A stretch of 64,000 nt of DNA from NCBI GenBank assembly GCA_017303805.1, contig JAFLBQ010000004.1:186001-250000 (forward strand), written 5' to 3'. Positions 16,627 through 25,407 of this stretch are shown in pieces. The position numbers and the translations under genes were made by a program. This DNA comes from Cytophagales bacterium (GTDB lineage: Bacteria; Bacteroidota; Bacteroidia; Cytophagales; Cyclobacteriaceae). The notes beneath the pieces were generated by a model that saw only the letters and a program-made list of their open reading frames with translations, was not told the DNA's origin and did no database searches. Every line of letters starts with the position of its first letter. Position 1 is the first letter of the stretch.

Positions 16627-16787
16627 AGAACCCAAAATCTGTCAACTTCAATGATACGGTATTCCGTCAACTCAAACCAGCTATTGGCCTAATTTACGGG
16701 CCATTTTACAGGAAGTGGATTGTTTGGCAGCCCGATTTATTTAGTTTTGTTAACGGGCTAAAACCGCCCGGTTAAACCAAGGGCATT

Positions 16788-17537
16788 TTGAACAACGCTA
16801 TAGTCATTATACCAACCTATAATGAGATGGAGAATATTACCATGTTAATCGACACGGTATTTTCTCTGCCCAAAGATTTTGACATTCTTATTGTGGATGA
16901 TAACTCGCCCGATGGCACAGCCACGCTGGTTCAACAACTTCAAAGTAACTACAACACCGCCCACGATACCCGCTTGCATCTTTTACAGCGGCCCGGTAAA
17001 CAGGGCCTGGGCACCGCATACATACAAGGTTTTAAGTATGCCTTGCAGCAGGGATACGATTTTATTTTGCAGATGGATGCTGACTTTTCGCACAACCCGA
17101 AAGACCTGGTGCCGCTTTATCTCAACTGCTCGGAATGGGGCAGCGACCTGGCCATCGGTTCGCGCTATGCTACCGGGGTTAACGTGGTAAACTGGCCTAT
17201 GGGCCGCGTGCTTTTGTCTTTCTTTGCCAGTAAGTATGTTCAGGTTGTTACCGGCATACCAGTGCACGATACCACCGCGGGTTTTGTCTGTTATCGCAAA
17301 AAAGTATTGGAAACCATTCCACTGGATGAAGTCCGGTTTGTGGGCTATGCGTTTCAGATCGAAATGAAATTTCTTACCTGGAAATACGGCTTTAAATTAA
17401 CGGAAGTACCCATTGTGTTTACCGATAGAACCCGGGGGCAGAGCAAACTATCTGTAGGAATTTTCAAAGAAGCTTTTTTGGGGGTAATGCAAATGACTAT
17501 TAAAAGCTGGTTCAAAAAATACATTCCGGTCACGTAG
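16788..17537 (+). CDS. Polyprenol-phosphate mannosyltransferase-like GT2
   Basis: A 249-residue GT2 glycosyltransferase of the dolichol-phosphate mannose synthase type. It has IIPTYNE at the start, VDDNSPDGT (nucleotide binding), QMDADFSHNP (metal-binding DAD) and the C-terminal TDRTRGQSKLS block. No C-terminal membrane domain is present, so it is the soluble catalytic form. It would load a sugar on a polyprenyl phosphate for glycoprotein or surface glycan synthesis. The start codon is TTG at 16788 with AAGGG upstream; no in-frame ATG precedes the conserved region. Confidence 0.87.
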   Translation: MNNAIVIIPTYNEMENITMLIDTVFSLPKDFDILIVDDNSPDGTATLVQQLQSNYNTAHDTRLHLLQRPGKQGLGTAYIQGFKYALQQGYDFILQMDADFSHNPKDLVPLYLNCSEWGSDLAIGSRYATGVNVVNWPMGRVLLSFFASKYVQVVTGIPVHDTTAGFVCYRKKVLETIPLDEVRFVGYAFQIEMKFLTWKYGFKLTEVPIVFTDRTRGQSKLSVGIFKEAFLGVMQMTIKSWFKKYIPVT

Positions 17538-17549
17538 CATTTTTTTTAG

Positions 17550-17576
17550 CAATTAGTTGACAAAATCAACTAATTG
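17550..17576. promoter_or_regulatory. Perfect palindrome, candidate MarR operator
   Basis: CAATTAGTTGA (17550-17560) and TCAACTAATTG (17566-17576) form a perfect 11-bp inverted repeat with a 5-base centre. It lies 29 bases before the MarR start. TTGA/TCAA palindromes of this size are typical MarR-family operators, so autoregulation is likely. No U-tract follows, which argues against a terminator. Confidence 0.65.
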
Positions 17577-17605
17577 AGGTAGGTTCGATTTTCTGCTTTG
17601 ATGAA

Positions 17606-18040
17606 ATGAAAGCTACCTCCATTGCACGGGTAAGAGAATTTAACCGGTTTTACACACGCATACTCGGCTTGTTGGATAAGGGTATTCTCCAAAGCCCGTT
17701 TACCTTACCCGAAGCGCGTGTACTGTACGAGTTAAATCACTTACAACCCTGCAGCGCCCGCGAAGTAGCGCTAGCCATCGGCATGGATAAAGGGTACCTG
17801 AGTCGCATTCTTAAGTCCTTTGCGCGCAGGGGGTTTGTTGCTACCTACGCCTCGCAGACAGATGCGCGGGTTAGCCAGCTAACATTAACAGCCAAGGGCA
17901 TGCAGGAATTTAATAAGATCAATATGGCCTCGGTAAATCAGATCCGTCAACTTTTCTCCGCGCTTTCGGAGACGAAAATAGAAGCCACGCTTGCGCACAT
18001 GCAAGCCATCAAAGATATTTTACAATCCATTCCATCATAA
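17606..18040 (+). CDS. MarR family transcriptional regulator
   Basis: A 144-residue winged-helix regulator. The helix-turn-helix lies around AREVALAIGMDKGYLSRILKSF (about 53-74), followed by a wing with DARVSQLTLTAKG (about 86-98), the MarR signature. It is followed 82 bases later by a GNAT acetyltransferase in another frame. The two modules are often a single fused protein of about 310 residues in other bacteria, and 144 plus 167 residues equals that length. A perfect palindrome just upstream is the likely operator. Confidence 0.9.
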   Translation: MKATSIARVREFNRFYTRILGLLDKGILQSPFTLPEARVLYELNHLQPCSAREVALAIGMDKGYLSRILKSFARRGFVATYASQTDARVSQLTLTAKGMQEFNKINMASVNQIRQLFSALSETKIEATLAHMQAIKDILQSIPS

Positions 18041-18122
18041 AATGAGTAACAGAAATGTTAATAAAAGTAGACCGTCTCAAAATTCAATTTCCTTCTGACT
18101 TTAAACACAACAACAGTAACCA

Positions 18123-18626
18123 ATGAAAACTCCCTTGTTGAAAGACATTCACATTCGCACGGAGCTACAACCCGGAGACTTTGGGTACATCACTTACCTG
18201 CACGGCCGCTTGTACAGCGAAGAGTACCAGTTTGGGGTTGCGTTTGAACAGTATGTAGCCGAAGGGTTGCTGGAGTTTTGCCGGCAGTACGACCAAGCCA
18301 CCAACCGTGTTTGGGTTTGCGAACATAATGACAAGATGATTGGCTTTATGTTGTTGATGAATCGTGGAAAGGCAGCGCAACTACGCTATTTTTTGATTGA
18401 ACCGGCCTATCGTGGTATCGGACTTGGCAAAAAACTGATGCACTTCTTTATCGAATTTCTGAAGTCGAGTGGCTATAAAAGTGCTTATTTATGGACCACC
18501 AATGAGTTGCCGGCCGCAGCCTCGCTTTATAAAAGAATGGGATTTACATTAACCGAAGAAAAACCAGGTTCCGCTTTTGGCCGACCTGTAATGGAGCAAC
18601 GCTACGACCTGCCTGCCGTTGGCTGA
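18123..18626 (+). CDS. GNAT family N-acetyltransferase
   Basis: A 167-residue acetyltransferase. The acetyl-CoA binding motif is in IEPAYRGIGLGKKLM (about 92-106, R/Q-x-x-G-x-G/A type), and the C-terminal YKRMGFTLTEEKPG segment is typical. It closely matches the acetyltransferase half of fused MarR-GNAT regulators, whose substrate is mostly unknown. Here it is a separate gene downstream of the MarR gene, probably cotranscribed under the same operator. Confidence 0.88.
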   Translation: MKTPLLKDIHIRTELQPGDFGYITYLHGRLYSEEYQFGVAFEQYVAEGLLEFCRQYDQATNRVWVCEHNDKMIGFMLLMNRGKAAQLRYFLIEPAYRGIGLGKKLMHFFIEFLKSSGYKSAYLWTTNELPAAASLYKRMGFTLTEEKPGSAFGRPVMEQRYDLPAVG

Positions 18627-18668
18627 AAACTTTATCTGTAAGCCAATTTAAGTAGCTACCTTTCGGGT

Positions 18669-21113
18669 ATGCCTAAAGAAGGTTCATTTCTTTCGCCATT
18701 GCGCAACAAAATTCTGGCTGCATTTATTTTAGCAGCCGTTGCTATTGCCTTGGCGGTTGCTACCACCTACGTAGGTTTTAACAGCTTGCTTACTAAGGTA
18801 GATGAGTTAACCATACCCAACGACAAGCTGCGCGCACTCAATCATCTTTTTGAGCAGATAACCAAACTGGATCAACAACAACGAGCCGATGCCATCCGCA
18901 ACCCAACAAAATCATCGCGCACCATTCTATCCGAATCGCGGCAACTTAATGCCACACTGGATTCGCTCGTTAAAATGACGTGGAGCAACCCACGCCAATC
19001 CGAACGCCTGGAGGCCATGAAACGCATTTTGTCTAAGCGCGATTATTTATTGGTAGAATACTTGCGATTGCGTTCTGAATTTATTGCCAACAGCTATGTT
19101 ACCCAGCAATTGGATTCGCTCTCGTACATCTTGGAACTTGCTCAAAAAGACAGCACGGTTTCCACACAACAGAAAAAAACCACCACCACAACCTATATAC
19201 CGGAAGAGCGTAAGTCCAATTTTTTTAACCGGCTCTTTGGCAGTCGCAAGAAAGATACAACCGAGCAGCGCGTTGAAATAAAAGAAGAAATTCTTACGCA
19301 AACCGATACGCTGGCCAAAGGGCGGCAGGCAAAAGCGCGCGATGAGGTGGAGCGCATCATGAAACGGTTGGATGAAGATAAGCGGCTTCAAACTACCGAA
19401 ATGCTGGAGCGGGAGCTCCGCCTTATCAATGCCAATATGGTTTTGATCAATCAACTACTTTCAATACTGCGCGAGGTAGAAACGGAAGAACTGGCTTTGT
19501 TTGAACGTAAAAATGAAGAAGCCGGTGACCTGGTGAATTCAAGCGTAGAACGAATTTCGTACATCCTGATTATTTTCTTTCTGGTAACGGCTGCACTTGT
19601 GTTTTTGATTTTACTGGATCTTGCCCGCAGCAATTATTACCGCCTGCAATTAACACACGCCAAAGAGGAAGCCGAGCGGCTAAGCCAGGTAAAGCAACGC
19701 TTTTTGGCAAACATGAGTCATGAAATCCGCACTCCACTGCAATCCATTTTAGGGTTTGCCGAACAATTGAATCATCAAAAAAATAATGAAGAAGCGTTGA
19801 AGGCCATTCAACGTTCGGCAGAGCACCTCTTACACATAGTAGATGAAGTACTGGATTACAGCAGGATTGAATCGGGGCAGTTGGTATTGCAGCAGCAATC
19901 TTTTTGGCTTGATGAACTGGCCGATGAAGTAGCTACGGTGGTACAAGTACAGGCGCAGAAAAAGAATCTGGAGTTCGCTATTGAAATCAACACTATCGAT
20001 TTTGCGGTAATGGGCGATGCATTTCGGCTAAAGCAAGTGTTGTTTAATCTGTTGGGTAATGCCATTAAATTTACGGCCTCGGGCAAGGTAACGCTTGCCC
20101 TTGAAATAATTTCGCAAACCGATACACAGGCCGTAGTTCAGTTTCTCGTAACTGATACCGGCAAGGGAATTCCCAAAGAAGAGCAACAAAAGATTTTTGA
20201 TCAGTATGATCAGGGTGGTGCTGATATTCATAAACAATATGGTGGCACCGGCCTGGGGTTATCTATTGTAAAACGAATTATTGAAGAGCAGAAAGGATCG
20301 ATAACCGTGGCAAGCGAACCTGGAAAAGGAACCACCTTTTGTGTTACACTAACCTTCGAAAAAACAACTGCCGCCATGCCGGTTGCAACACCCGTGGCAC
20401 AGCACAGTACCTTTAAAGAACATGTGTGGCTGGTGGATGATGACCCGTTGATTTTAAAACTATGCAGTTTGATTTTACATAATCATGGAATTACGCATAC
20501 GGCAATCCAACACCCGGAGCAAATTCTGAAAAAGGAAATTCAACCGGAGGATGCGGTATTCATGGACATCCGCATGCCAGGCGTAAACGGCATTGACTTA
20601 TGCAAACAACTGCGTACCCGGCTACCCCAACTTTACATCGTTGCTTTAACCGCACACATTGTGCCCAGCGAAACCAAATCGCTGCTGGAAAGTGGCTTTA
20701 GCCGAATACTACCCAAGCCATTTCGCGAGCAGGAACTGTTGGAAGCGCTGCATCAAATAGCCCACCGAATCCATGCGCATACCAACCTGAATGAATTGGA
20801 AAGAATTACCCAGGGCGACCAATCGTTGATGAGTTCCATTGTGGAGGAGTTTGTAATTGAAACCCGTAAAAATCTGTTAGACCTTGAAAAGCGCATGCTT
20901 GATAAAGACAGAGCGGGAGTGCGCGAAATTATACACCAGGTAGCCGGGCGGGTAGGGCAATTAGGTGCGCGCCCGCTTATGAAAGAGCTGCAGCGTATTG
21001 AACTGCTGTTGGTTAACGGTACCAGCCCTGGTGAAATAAGAGAGCTGCCGGCTGTAATAGAGCAAGTTCGGGCATTTAAGGTTGAGTTGGCGAAAGAATT
21101 TGAAACTCGTTAA
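18669..21113 (+). CDS. Hybrid histidine kinase with REC and HPt domains
   Basis: An 814-residue membrane sensor kinase. TM helices at about 15-35 and 298-318 bound a 260-residue periplasmic sensor rich in helices. HisKA has His351 in ANMSHEIRTP; HATPase has the N box near 463-468 and G boxes at DTGKGIP and GGTGLGLS (to about 560). A REC domain carries phosphoacceptor Asp633 in FMDIRMPG. A C-terminal HPt has His756 in IHQVAGRVGQLGA. It overlaps the convergent NtrC-type regulator by 4 bases, and the HPt could pass phosphate to that protein. Confidence 0.95.
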   Translation: MPKEGSFLSPLRNKILAAFILAAVAIALAVATTYVGFNSLLTKVDELTIPNDKLRALNHLFEQITKLDQQQRADAIRNPTKSSRTILSESRQLNATLDSLVKMTWSNPRQSERLEAMKRILSKRDYLLVEYLRLRSEFIANSYVTQQLDSLSYILELAQKDSTVSTQQKKTTTTTYIPEERKSNFFNRLFGSRKKDTTEQRVEIKEEILTQTDTLAKGRQAKARDEVERIMKRLDEDKRLQTTEMLERELRLINANMVLINQLLSILREVETEELALFERKNEEAGDLVNSSVERISYILIIFFLVTAALVFLILLDLARSNYYRLQLTHAKEEAERLSQVKQRFLANMSHEIRTPLQSILGFAEQLNHQKNNEEALKAIQRSAEHLLHIVDEVLDYSRIESGQLVLQQQSFWLDELADEVATVVQVQAQKKNLEFAIEINTIDFAVMGDAFRLKQVLFNLLGNAIKFTASGKVTLALEIISQTDTQAVVQFLVTDTGKGIPKEEQQKIFDQYDQGGADIHKQYGGTGLGLSIVKRIIEEQKGSITVASEPGKGTTFCVTLTFEKTTAAMPVATPVAQHSTFKEHVWLVDDDPLILKLCSLILHNHGITHTAIQHPEQILKKEIQPEDAVFMDIRMPGVNGIDLCKQLRTRLPQLYIVALTAHIVPSETKSLLESGFSRILPKPFREQELLEALHQIAHRIHAHTNLNELERITQGDQSLMSSIVEEFVIETRKNLLDLEKRMLDKDRAGVREIIHQVAGRVGQLGARPLMKELQRIELLLVNGTSPGEIRELPAVIEQVRAFKVELAKEFETR

Positions 21114-22459
21114 CCCTGAATGTTGTACTTCTCCATTTTTAGGTAGAGCGTTTTGCGATCGATGTTGAGCATTCGTGCGGCCTTGGATTTGTTGTACCGC
21201 ACTTCTACCAGTGTTTTTGCAATCAGGTCGCGTTCCTGCACTTCTTGTATCGCTTTTAAATCGTACGTGGATGGTTCCGTTAAACTGATGGCGGCCGGTT
21301 TGTTTATTGACTCCATCATTTCGGGGGGCAACGCAGCACTGCTTATTTCTCCAACTCCTGTAATAAGTACTGCGCGCTTTATTACATTTTTCATCTCGCG
21401 CAAATTGCCGGGCCACTCGTACTTTTTAAAAAGCCCGGTAAGTTCCGTACTAAAACCCAAGGTGTTCTTTTCTAATTCGGCATTGGCTTGCAACCTGAAA
21501 AATTCCATAAACTCATCCAAATCATCAGTTCGGTTGCGCAAGGCCGGCACGTGCAATTTAAATTCGTTCAGGCGGTAGTATAAATCTTCCCGAAACACTC
21601 CGCCCTTGGCCTGCTCGTGCAAGTCATCGTTGGTGGCGGTAATAATGCGCACATCCACTTCAATTTGCCTGGTGGTGCCAAGGGGTTGTACAATACGCTC
21701 TTGAATGGCGCGCAAAAGTTTTACCTGTACCTCATACGAAAGATTGCCTACCTCATCTAAAAAAAGTGTGCCTCCGTTGGCCGCCACAAACTGACCTTCT
21801 TTGTCGCGCAAGGCCCCTGTAAAAGCGCCCTTGGCGTAGCCAAACAACTCGCTGGCGGCTAATTCTTTTGATAAGGCCCCGCAATCAACAGCTACAAAAG
21901 GTTTTTGCGCGCGGTTGCTGAGTTGATGTATGGAGCGGGCTACTTGTTCCTTTCCGGTACCGCTTTCGCCTTGAATGATAACCGATAAATTGGTAGGCGC
22001 TACCAATGCAATTTGCTGCTGCAGTTGCAGTGCTACATCGCTGGTGCCGGTAACAAATTTGGGTGCTCCCTGCCGGGCTACGGGTTGTGGAGCGCCCGGG
22101 TTGGCCTTGGTTAAGGCAGACCGGATAAGCATTAAAAGTTCATCGGGGTTTACCGGCTTGGTAATATATTCGAAGGCCCCGGTCTTCATGGCCTTTACCG
22201 CTGCCCGAATATCAGAAAAGCTGGTCATGATAATAACCGGCACTTGCGGATGGCTTTGCTTGATTTGCTCCAGTACCTCCTGGCCGGTGGCATCGGGCAA
22301 TCGGTAATCAAGCAGTACTAACTCAAATAGTTGTTTTGAGAGTACGGCCAATCCTTCTTTTGCGGTAGTGCACGCCACCGTTTCAAATTTATTCTTCGTT
22401 AAAAACCCTTCCAGTATTCGTTGAAAGGTTCTATCATCTTCTATCAGCAATATGGCCAT
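21110..22459 (-). CDS. Sigma-54-dependent response regulator, NtrC family
   Basis: A 449-residue bacterial enhancer-binding protein. The receiver domain has phosphoacceptor Asp51 in LLDYRLPD. The AAA+ domain has Walker A GESGTGKE (about 164-171), the sigma-54 loop GAFTGA (211-216) and Walker B TLFLDEVG. A C-terminal Fis-type HTH is in NKSKAARMLNIDRKTLYLK. It would activate RpoN promoters on phosphorylation. The convergent hybrid kinase is the obvious partner. A terminator of the upstream small gene ends 14 bases before its ATG. Confidence 0.96.
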   Translation of the reverse strand: MAILLIEDDRTFQRILEGFLTKNKFETVACTTAKEGLAVLSKQLFELVLLDYRLPDATGQEVLEQIKQSHPQVPVIIMTSFSDIRAAVKAMKTGAFEYITKPVNPDELLMLIRSALTKANPGAPQPVARQGAPKFVTGTSDVALQLQQQIALVAPTNLSVIIQGESGTGKEQVARSIHQLSNRAQKPFVAVDCGALSKELAASELFGYAKGAFTGALRDKEGQFVAANGGTLFLDEVGNLSYEVQVKLLRAIQERIVQPLGTTRQIEVDVRIITATNDDLHEQAKGGVFREDLYYRLNEFKLHVPALRNRTDDLDEFMEFFRLQANAELEKNTLGFSTELTGLFKKYEWPGNLREMKNVIKRAVLITGVGEISSAALPPEMMESINKPAAISLTEPSTYDLKAIQEVQERDLIAKTLVEVRYNKSKAARMLNIDRKTLYLKMEKYNIQG

Positions 22460-22469
22460 AAGCTAAAGT

Positions 22470-22500
22470 AAAAAAGAAAGCCGGAAACTTCCCGGCCTTC
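22470..22500 (-). terminator. Terminator between the small exported gene and the NtrC-type gene
   Basis: GAAAGCCGG (22476-22484) pairs with CCGGCCTTC (22492-22500), 9 bp with one G-U on the minus strand, loop 7. It is followed on the minus strand by CTTTTTTAC. The next ATG (22459) is 14 bases away. Confidence 0.82.
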
Positions 22501-22527
22501 TTATATAAATGGTACCTGTACCTGAAA

Positions 22528-22821
22528 TTATTTAATCTCTTTTCCGTCTTTTCCGAATTTCAAGGTCTTGCTTTCCGCACCATTCTTCACGCTCAATTCG
22601 TAGTGGTCTTTGGTTTTGTTATAAAACGCTTCTTCTACAGACCAATTCTGATAAGCCGGAGTTGCCAGTGTTTCTTTTACCGGGGCCGGAAGCTCATCGA
22701 TGGTAATCTTTACCAACTCATCGTTTTGGATTTCGGTAGCAATTACTGAATTGCTGGCATAGGAAGTTTGCATAGCACCGACAAACAACACAAGCGAAAG
22801 GATTGCAACTACTTTTTTCAT
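22528..22821 (-). CDS. Small exported protein of unknown function
   Basis: I chose the ATG at 22821, which gives a 97-residue protein with a clean signal peptide (MKKVVAILSLVLFVGAMQTSYA). The mature 75 residues contain VKITIDELPAPVKETLATPAYQNWSVEEAFYNKTKDHYELSVKNG, the PepSY-like pattern of small Bacteroidota periplasmic proteins. Function is unknown. It lies directly upstream of the NtrC-type regulator, separated by a terminator, and a candidate sigma-54 site is found about 45 bases before its start. Confidence 0.75.
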   Translation of the reverse strand: MKKVVAILSLVLFVGAMQTSYASNSVIATEIQNDELVKITIDELPAPVKETLATPAYQNWSVEEAFYNKTKDHYELSVKNGAESKTLKFGKDGKEIK

Positions 22822-22865
22822 GACATTTTGGTTTATGTTGAACAATTAGTTAATGCCATGCTTAG

Positions 22866-22882
22866 TTCTATTCCTGTGCCAA
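22866..22882 (-). promoter_or_regulatory. Candidate sigma-54 promoter of the small exported gene
   Basis: On the minus strand TTGGCAC (22882-22876) is a perfect -24 element. Five bases on, TAGAA (22870-22866) matches the TTGCA-type -12 element at three of five bases and lacks the GC. The distance to the start at 22821 gives a short leader. The adjacent sigma-54 activator makes it plausible but the -12 element is weak. Confidence 0.3.
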
Positions 22883-23036
22883 AACAGATTTATTAAACAG
22901 AGGCCGCTTTTCTAAAGAATTTGCAGCCCGCACCGGGCTGCATCCATTAAGTGATGCAGAACAATTCTACACTGTGTAGTTAGAATGGAACACATGCTTG
23001 GCCAAAAATCATTTCTATGTCAGCTTAAAAAAGAAA

Positions 23037-23062
23037 AACCCACCGGGTTGCCCCGGTGGGTT
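23037..23062 (-). terminator. Terminator of the coiled-coil lipoprotein gene
   Basis: AACCCACCGGG (23037-23047) and CCCGGTGGGTT (23052-23062) form a perfect 11-bp stem with a 4-base loop. On the minus strand it is followed by TTTCTTTTTT. It lies 21 bases after the stop codon at 23083. Confidence 0.92.
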
Positions 23063-23082
23063 GCGGTCGGCCAACCCCACAT

Positions 23083-23832
23083 TTAGCCAACCACTTTCTC
23101 TAACTCGTCAATTTTTGCTTTCGCCTCTTGCTTTCCGAGTGAGTAAGAGAGTTTGTACAACTCGAGTGCCTCACGTTGTGTTTCTTTTTTCTTACGCGGT
23201 GCAAGCTTGGTACGCGATGCTGCGGTTTCCAAAGCTGCCCCCTGTGCATATAGTAAGTCTGCCTGGGTTAGCGTAGATTGGTTCGTGATATCTTTCACCT
23301 TAGTTTCAAGCGCTACGATGTTCGATTCTTTTACTTTGATTACTTCCGCACGGTTATCCAACAGAGAATCTTTTTGCACGATGGATTGAGCCATGGCTGT
23401 ATTCTCTACGCGAAACTTTTCTACTTCGGCCTGCAACAAAGCCACCTGCGTGGTGCTTGCAGCCAAATCGGCTTTTAGTTTTTCAACCATCTTGGCATAA
23501 GCCGAAGCATTGGATTTTGATTTCTTTAAAGAACCTTCAAGCTCGGTTAACTTAACCTGAGTGTCTTTAATGTACCCTTGCAGGTTTTTCATTCTGCCCG
23601 CATAATCGGTATAATTTGTTCCTTCAATTACGCCCTGGCTTAGCAGGGTGCGGTTGGCTTCTATCGAATCCAACATTACGCTTACTTCCTGTAATTGATC
23701 GGCTGCTTTTTGAGTAACCTTCAATTCTTCTTCAAGCGTTACTACGCGTGCTTTCAACTCCTCGTTTTCTTTCACATTGCAACTGAAAAAAAGCGAAGCG
23801 GCAACTACTCCTAAGATAATTTGCTTTTTCAT
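23083..23832 (-). CDS. Coiled-coil lipoprotein
   Basis: From the ATG at 23832 the protein is 249 residues and starts with a lipoprotein signal whose lipobox is FFSC (Cys18). Residues 20-185 are almost continuous heptad coiled coil (VVTLEEELKVTQKAADQL, KLTELEGSLKKSK, LLQAEVEKFRVE, NIVALETKVKDI). The last 60 residues form a helical TPR-like pair (ADLLYAQGAALETAA, ALELYKLSYSLGKQEA). It is probably anchored in the periplasm or outer membrane; function is unknown. It is a monocistronic gene with a strong terminator. Confidence 0.78.
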   Translation of the reverse strand: MKKQIILGVVAASLFFSCNVKENEELKARVVTLEEELKVTQKAADQLQEVSVMLDSIEANRTLLSQGVIEGTNYTDYAGRMKNLQGYIKDTQVKLTELEGSLKKSKSNASAYAKMVEKLKADLAASTTQVALLQAEVEKFRVENTAMAQSIVQKDSLLDNRAEVIKVKESNIVALETKVKDITNQSTLTQADLLYAQGAALETAASRTKLAPRKKKETQREALELYKLSYSLGKQEAKAKIDELEKVVG

Positions 23833-23998
23833 GGCTGGTTCGTTTTGGTTTATGAACTCCACCGATGCAAACCGTTTGACTAATTCATGAGGATGGCACT
23901 CAAAACGCTAATTGCCTGAAAATCAAATAATAAAAAAATTAACGCTGGTACTTACAGCCAAGGTGTGGTGTAGATAAATGCCACACATTGTTGAAAAA

Positions 23999-25396
23999 TT
24001 AATCAAACCGGATAGCCTGAATGGGATTGATACGGGCGATAAAACGGGTTGGAAGCAACAGCACAATTAACACTGTTGCAAATACAATGAGGTTAAGTAG
24101 CACCACGGTGCCCCAACTCCATTGCACCGGCACATACTCCATATAATAATCGTGCGGATTGAGGCGGATCAATTTAAATTGATATTGCAGCCAACACACT
24201 CCGAGCCCCAAAAAATTTCCCCATAAAAGACCACGCACAATCAGATGAGTGCCTGTTTGCAGGAACACATTGCGAATGAATTTATTGGTAGCACCCATTG
24301 CTTTGAGAATGCCCACCATGGGCGTGCGTTCCATTACCATGATCAACAACACAGAAATCATGTTTACGCAAATCACCACCAGAATAATTACTAGCAAGAT
24401 TTTTACCTGCCGCTTAATCAAGTCTAACCACTCAAAAACCTGAATGTATTTGCTGCGCACGGTTTCAAGGTATAAGTCGTAGTCCATCGAATCGCCAATC
24501 TGGCGGGCCGCCACTTCTAATGCTGCGCGGTCATAATCAAATTTATAATTAAGCAGGGCAGTCCAATACGCGAGTTTTTCATTTTCTATTTCCGGGTTAC
24601 TCTCGATGGCCATTTGTACATTTTCGGAGTAGGTGCTGAAATCTTCGCGCAGCAAGGCGAAGTAATTGAAGTGATTAAGATTTAATTGCACCTCCAAACC
24701 ACCTGCCAGGTGGGGGGCCCAGTCGTTGAGCCGCTGCACCAGGCCTATATCGCCTATTATAATTTTGTTATCGAAATACTCTGATAAGTTGGTTTCATAA
24801 ATACCCACTACGGTTAAGCGCCTGAACCGGGGCGGGTTCTGAAAAAAATGAATGGTTAACACATCGCCCACGCGGGCGCTTAACTTATCGGCAATTACCC
24901 GGCTTATTACCACCTCATTCGAATACGTTGAATCTGAGAACTGAATAAACCTACCTTCCTGCAAGGTGGAAGTTAACGCCTGCGTGTTAAAACTTTTGCC
25001 CACGCCTTTAAATACAATACCCAACACTTCGCTTTCAGTTTTCACCAACCCCGCTTTGTGCGAATATTCTTGCACGTGTTGAACAAACGGAAATTGCTGT
25101 GGGTTGGTGTACAGATCAATGCGGTAATCAAAGGGTTGTTCTTCTACCGCGTTGCTCATGGTAAAGCGTGTTACCAACAAGTGGTTGCTAAAACTGTAAA
25201 TCTTATCTTTAACAGCAGACTGAAACCCGTGCATGATTAAAAACGAAACCAGTGCAGCCGCCAGCCCTACAGCAATACTTACTACCGCAATTTTATGAAC
25301 AACGGCAGAAAAGCTGTTGTTGTGGGAGTACCGGATGCGCTGTGCGATAAAACGAGAAAGCAAGGCTAATGCGTTAAAATTTTTTACTTTCGCCAA
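23999..25396 (-). CDS. FtsX-like ABC transporter permease (LolC/LolE type)
   Basis: A 465-residue inner-membrane protein with one N-terminal TM helix (about 33-57), a large MacB-like periplasmic domain (about 60-325) and three C-terminal TM helices (about 332-358, 380-405, 425-450) with the FtsX signature VMERTPMVGILKAMGATNKFIRNVF. Single-gene permeases of this type in Bacteroidota are usually annotated as lipoprotein-releasing system permeases. No ATPase gene is adjacent, so the partner ATPase must be elsewhere. It is divergent from the NamZ gene with 11 bases between starts. Confidence 0.9.
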   Translation of the reverse strand: MAKVKNFNALALLSRFIAQRIRYSHNNSFSAVVHKIAVVSIAVGLAAALVSFLIMHGFQSAVKDKIYSFSNHLLVTRFTMSNAVEEQPFDYRIDLYTNPQQFPFVQHVQEYSHKAGLVKTESEVLGIVFKGVGKSFNTQALTSTLQEGRFIQFSDSTYSNEVVISRVIADKLSARVGDVLTIHFFQNPPRFRRLTVVGIYETNLSEYFDNKIIIGDIGLVQRLNDWAPHLAGGLEVQLNLNHFNYFALLREDFSTYSENVQMAIESNPEIENEKLAYWTALLNYKFDYDRAALEVAARQIGDSMDYDLYLETVRSKYIQVFEWLDLIKRQVKILLVIILVVICVNMISVLLIMVMERTPMVGILKAMGATNKFIRNVFLQTGTHLIVRGLLWGNFLGLGVCWLQYQFKLIRLNPHDYYMEYVPVQWSWGTVVLLNLIVFATVLIVLLLPTRFIARINPIQAIRFD

Positions 25397-25407
25397 AATA
25401 AAAAGAA

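Noticed and set aside
22976-23036. Sigma-54 site on the plus strand near TGGAACACATGCTTGG
   Set aside because: -24 and -12 spacing and core GG/GC are not met, and no plus-strand gene follows.
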